Below, in pieces: positions 8,111-11,414 of a DNA stretch of 11,414 bases; the stretch's first letter is position 1; every line of letters starts with the position of its first letter. The DNA lies in NCBI GenBank assembly GCA_015478945.1, contig JABUQX010148467.1, positions 1 to 11,414 on the forward strand, given 5' to 3'. This DNA is from Trachelipus rathkii (lineage: Eukaryota; Arthropoda; Malacostraca; Isopoda; Trachelipodidae). A program made the translations under genes and the position numbers. The notes under the pieces were generated by a model. That model ran no database searches. It had not been told where the DNA came from and worked only from the letters and a program-made list of their open reading frames with translations.

Positions 8111-8165
8111 TCATTCATCATGGACTTATACTTTAAACATACTTACCTACCTACAGATTACCACA

Positions 8166-8169
8166 ACTG
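8166..8169. repeat. Target-site duplication of insertion D, right copy (ACTG)
   Basis: ACTG follows directly after the ACCACA end of D and matches 5628-5631. The RT sequence of copy B continues from here to the right. Confidence 0.75.
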
Positions 8170-9395
8170 ATTAGGTACTTTCAAATTACTGCTTGTAATC
8201 ACACCTAAATCTTTTCCTTGGTCCACAGACTCGAGTCAATCCCCCATTCATATTGTAGCTAAAACTTTTATTTGAGTAACCTAGGTGAAGAACTTTACAC
8301 TTTTTACTATTAAAATTCGTTTGCCACTTATCTGAAGTTTATCAAGATCATTTTGAATCTTTATACATCCATCACTATTCCTTACTGAGCTAGTGACTTT
8401 GGTATCACCTGCAAACTTAGAATCCTTACATTTAAGTCCCTGGTTTAAATCATTTATATATATAAGGAACAATAGTGGCCCCAGCACTGAACCCTGTGGG
8501 ACACCACTCTTCTATTTTCCATGATGCCTTATTGCCATTTAGTTGTACACACTGTTTTCTATTCCACAACCACACCACCTATACAACATTCCAATAACTT
8601 CTATCATCTGGATCTTCTTGGTCAATGCAGTCAGTAATTTATTCCATAAATTGTAAGAGGTTTGTCCAACATGACCTACCTACCCTTTCAAAAACCATGC
8701 TGGGAGGTATGCAATATCTTGTTATCTTTCAAATATTTCTCTATTTGAAATTCCAGTAACTTTTCCAAAACTTTTATAACCAGATATATTAAGCTAACTG
8801 ACGTATAATTTCCAGAATAGACACAACATATGCTGTTTTCCAGTCATCTGGCACCTCACCAAATGTTATAGATCGGTTTAAAATTAAATACAGTGCCTTT
8901 GCAATGCTGGTACTACCTTCCTTCAGAATTCTACCATTTATACTATCATGACCTGCACTCCTGCAGCTTTTCTTGGGTCAATATGGTCCATTAAAATTTA
9001 ATATCTTTACCTCAAATTCAAATTTTGTAAGTCTATTTCTTTCATACATACCAGAACTATCAGTCTCCAAACTATTATCCAATCTTTTCTCGGTAAACAT
9101 TGACTCAAAATAAACACAAAATGTTGATCAGCTCCCTATCTGAACTCTCTAAATTTTCATCTATTTTAATTGGACCAATTTCCCATTTTTACTTTTAGAT
9201 TTATAAAAGCTAAAAAAAAAACTTCAGGTCTTTATTACTATTCCATGCTAAATTAATTTCTGCCATTCTTATTGACTGGTTAAGTTTATTTCTATTTTTC
9301 CTCTAATTTTCTAAATCATCCTCCCTATTACTACCCTTGAATATTTTAAACATCTGCAGTAGTCATTGATTTTCTTTCTTATCTCTCCATTCCAC

Positions 9396-9588
9396 CAAAC
9401 AGGTTTTCTCTTCGCCACCCATTAGGTTGGTGAAGAGAAAACCTGTTTGTACCCTAATATTGTATGTAATAATACCCTAATATTGTATGTAATAATAACC
9501 TGTTTGTACCCTAATATTTTGAATTCAGTATGTTTTATAGATAAACCCATTAGGGTTTATCTTTAAAACATACTGAATTCAAAATATT
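9396..9588. repeat. Compound palindrome and tandem duplication inside the linker of B
   Basis: Three linked structures are visible. CAAACAGGTTTTCTCTTC (start 9396) is repeated in inverted form ending at 9449. An exact 23-bp direct repeat starting TACCCTAATATTG occupies 9450-9472 and 9473-9495, followed by a partial third copy with AACCTGTTTG again. A 36-bp inverted repeat with one mismatch pairs 9513-9548 with 9553-9588 around a 4-nt loop. Copy A lacks all of this at the matching place (about 2250-2290), so it arose in B. Confidence 0.88.
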
Positions 9589-10089
9589 CATCAAAATATG
9601 CTTAAAATGTTCCCACATGATAAAACAGTTTTGGTCTTTGAACTCTTTATCCCAGTCAGTTATTCTAAGCATGTCTCGAAATTTGGTAAAATCGCTATTT
9701 TGGAAATCTAAGATCTTTTCCTTATTAACTTGCAATTTGAACCCAGATATCAGATTCATGTTAAATCTTTTTATATTATGGTCACTAATTCCTAAATTCT
9801 CCTCAACGCTAACCTGATTCCCCATACTTTCATTGTTAGTTAAGATTAAATGTAACAGTACATCGTGTCTTGTAGGTTCATGAACCATCTGGCTCAAAAA
9901 GTTGTCTAGTATACAATTTATAAATAGTTAAATACAGAACTACTATTTTCCATATTAGACATGGAATCCCATTGAATGCCAGGAAAATTAAAATCACCCA
10001 TTATGACTTTACCATTTTCTTTAATGTGGCATGCTGTCTTAATTTCTTTCACCATTTCTGCGTCTAATTCTTGACTCGATAATACTGAG

Positions 10090-10594
10090 ACCAATAAATT
10101 CTTTATAGTAGACCACAGAAAGGAGACCATTGGAGACAATAAAAGTAAGAAGAAGAAATGCCATCTTGACATAATAAAGCACTCATTCAGTAATATGGTT
10201 GTTAATATTTGGAATGGTTTGCTGTAGGAGGTTATTGATTGTAACTCATTTGCAGAGGATAGGTATATGGATGGTAAGGGTGTTATATAGTGTATTAAGG
10301 TCAAGCCAAATTGGCGGTTTTTTAGTTTGTTATAAGGTTAAACTATATTCTATTACGATGACAATAGACAATAAATATTTGTAGTGTTGCTAGCATTTAC
10401 CCTAACTATATAGTTTTTGCTTTTGGTAGTAGTTGGTGTATATATTGGCCTTTACTTTGTGTAGGATATTGACAAGCCTTAGGGTGAGGGGAGTTATGCA
10501 TGAGCATGGTTTGGTTGGATATCTACTTTAGTATGGCTGGGACAGTCTCGATAGGCCCATGTGACTTCTTACTGTCACTATATTTCCTATGCTC
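10090..10594 (+). mobile_element. CR1-like element 'C', right piece: end of RT and 3' UTR
   Basis: The plus strand reads NKFFIVDHRKETIGDNKSKK (10093-10152), KKCHLDIIKHSFSNMVVNIW (to about 10212), then NGLL, a stop and EVIDCNSFAEDRYMDGKG. It continues the RT C-terminus that breaks off at 4796. The 3' UTR shares AAGCCAAATTGGCGG (10304-10318) and GGGACAGTCTCGATAGGCCC (10538-10557) with copy B, and ends ACTGTCACTATATTTCCTATG, possibly a worn (TTCTTATG)n-type CR1 tail. The long ORFs here on either strand are UTR or antisense artefacts. Confidence 0.8.
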
Positions 10595-10601
10595 GTATTT
10601 T

Positions 10602-11370
10602 CCCCTCGGGAGACCTATGCCTTACCTGTTTATTACATTTGATCACATATTGGCTCCTGAAATCTATGAGCTAGGAAGGCACTCCTCCCAGAGTTTTGAG
10701 GGTGAACTTCTGAGTTGGCATTGCCCCTCGTTCAATTATACTCTTTGTTCCCTCAATATTAGCAATTTACCTCAGTGTTGGAAGTGTGCATATGACCAAG
10801 CTATTCTATCTAAAATCTTTGAAACCATTCTTAACTCATTTTTTAGACCACCTGGTATCCCATTTCCTTCTTTCTGACCATCATTACTTTCGGCACTCGA
10901 GGTCTACTGAAGATGTATTCTCCTATCTTTAAGATTTATGGTTTTTGCCTTTATGAACTATTAGGAGCCAGGTCAGTTTTGTGTGGTCGCGCTTGAAATA
11001 TGTAAAGAATTTGACCGGGTATGACTTTCATCCTTGTTCTCCAATTCACTTCTTTGTGTTTCCACCTACTTCTGGTTTCTTTTGTTTACTTACCACCAGT
11101 CTTTCAATTCGTTCCATTGATTGTGATTGATGGTAAGATTTCATGTTCCTTCTCTATCAAATATTGTTGTTCCTCAGGGTTCCGTTTTGTCTCCTACTTT
11201 ATTCCACCATTTTATTAGCGATCATCTTAATTGCTTATCTAACCCTTTCCATTCATGGGAACTCTTGCAGTTGAATCTTGTCCTAATCTTTCTAATTCTA
11301 TTCTTGCTGATGTAGATTGAATTCCCAAGCTGGGTAGTCTCAATATATTATTACTGATACCAAAAAATTT

Positions 11371-11372
<2 letters not shown>
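10602..11372 (+). pseudogene. Non-LTR reverse transcriptase fragment of a third family (Jockey-clade-like)
   Basis: Plus-strand motifs in several frames: LGRPMPYLFITFDHIL (about 10608-10655), LPQCWKCAYDQ (about 10770-10800, the pre-RT W-K motif), SKIFETILNSFF (about 10805-10845), STEDVFSYL (about 10905-10930), ICKEFDRV (about 11000-11020, the palm motif with first catalytic Asp, normally SKAFDRV), a variant of VVIDG (about 11125), VPQGSVLSPTLF (about 11170-11205), SNPFHS (about 11240) with the expected YADD missing, and GSLNILLLIPKN (about 11330-11365). The motif set differs from both the left Jockey fragment and the CR1-like copies. It has many stops and several small deletions. It runs straight into a CT microsatellite and the window end, so its 3' side is not visible. 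Confidence 0.72.

Positions 11373-11414
<42 letters not shown>
11373..11414 (+). repeat. (CT)n microsatellite, at least 21 units
   Basis: Perfect CT dinucleotides run to the last base of the window. The repeat replaces the expected RT continuation after LLLIPKN, so it either interrupts or truncates that fragment. Its true length cannot be seen. Confidence 0.97.

Larger units (their letters stand above)
5632..8165. mobile_element. 2534-bp insertion 'D' with TGTGGT...ACCACA ends, no recognised protein
   Basis: D is bounded by a perfect 6-bp inverted end (TGTGGT/ACCACA) and 4-bp ACTG duplications. It interrupts the RT of CR1-like copy B between NQ and CLEARN. The interior is very A/T-rich, with several minisatellites, ATA microsatellites and isolated richer islands (about 6427-6500, 7154-7241, 7509-7550, 7630-7690, 7865-7980). 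No transposase, integrase, protease, gag or RT motif was recognised, and no long terminal direct repeat was seen between the two ends. Two readings fit. One is a long solo LTR (TG...CA ends; a TATA box and AATAAA about 95 bp apart in the right order on the minus strand). The other is a non-autonomous cut-and-paste element of Ginger type, whose ends start TGTNR and whose duplications are 4 bp. The exon-like islands fit neither reading well. Confidence 0.72.
8166..10089 (-). mobile_element. CR1-like element 'B', 5' part: endonuclease C-terminus, linker and RT, broken
   Basis: On the minus strand the element starts, truncated, near 10089. The endonuclease C-terminal part reads LSSQELDAEMVKEIKTACH, GDFNFPGIQWDSM (GDFN intact here), FLSQMVHEPTRHDVLLHLIL, VEENLGISDHN (SDH intact) and GFKLQVNKEKILDFQNSDFT (9550-10080). 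The RT then gives the AAG.D entry motif (about 8960), KVLEKLLEF and KDNKILHTSQHGF (about 8690-8770), GVPQGSVLGPLLFLIYINDL (about 8440-8510), SKFAGDTKV (8400-8420), NDLDKLQ, YNMNGGL (about 8245) and VDQGKDLGVITSSNLKVPNQ (about 8166-8225). The catalytic FADD has become FAGD, and frameshifts occur repeatedly. It continues in sense at 5631 beyond insertion D. It lacks ORF1 and the endonuclease N-terminus. A palindromic tract at 9396-9588 interrupts the linker. Confidence 0.85.

Noticed and set aside
9617..9817. Plus-strand 66-aa ORF
   Set aside because: It is antisense to the endonuclease C-terminus of copy B.
8166..10594. A single twin-priming event joining B (minus) and C right (plus)
   Set aside because: B has its own RT C-terminus and 3' UTR (5631-4797), so B and C overlap in element coordinates and must be separate copies.
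10500..10877. Plus-strand 125-aa ORF as a single gene
   Set aside because: It crosses from the CR1-like 3' UTR into a different RT fragment; only the second half contains RT motifs.

Overview
The window reads as AT-rich, repeat-dominated animal DNA, most likely from an arthropod and possibly a crustacean. That guess rests on the mix of degenerate CR1-like and Jockey-like non-LTR retrotransposons, splice-type motifs, microsatellites and the absence of any bacterial gene layout. I see no intact host gene, tRNA, rRNA or CRISPR array. Every recognisable protein is a broken reverse transcriptase, endonuclease or retrotransposon ORF1, with many stops and frameshifts.

Layout, left to right. 1-185: A/T-rich DNA with two perfect palindromes. 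186-1753: minus-strand fragment of a Jockey-type reverse transcriptase. 1761-4360: minus-strand 5' half of a CR1-like element ('A'), holding ORF1 (Cys cluster, coiled coil, SGNH esterase), endonuclease and the first part of RT. 4361-4796: plus-strand RT C-terminus of a CR1-like element ('C', left piece). 4797-5631: minus-strand 3' end of a second CR1-like copy ('B'). 5632-8165: a 2534-bp insertion ('D') with TGTGGT...ACCACA ends and a 4-bp ACTG target duplication. 8166-10089: the rest of B (RT, linker, endonuclease). 10090-10594: the right piece of C with its 3' UTR. 10602-11372: plus-strand fragment of a third RT family. 11373-11414: a CT microsatellite that runs off the window.

The pieces fit a set of nested insertions. 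C stops in its reading at 4796 and resumes at 10090, so B landed inside C. B stops at 8166 and resumes at 5631 with ACTG on both sides, so D landed inside B. A and C cover complementary parts of one CR1-like element in opposite orientation, and a 7-bp direct repeat (GTATTTT) lies outside their outer ends, so A+C may be one insertion with a 5' inversion. D is the least explained part: it encodes no recognisable protein but carries exon-like islands with good splice motifs on the minus strand, a TATA/AATAAA pair, several minisatellites, and a duplicated terminal motif matching the RNA polymerase III B box.
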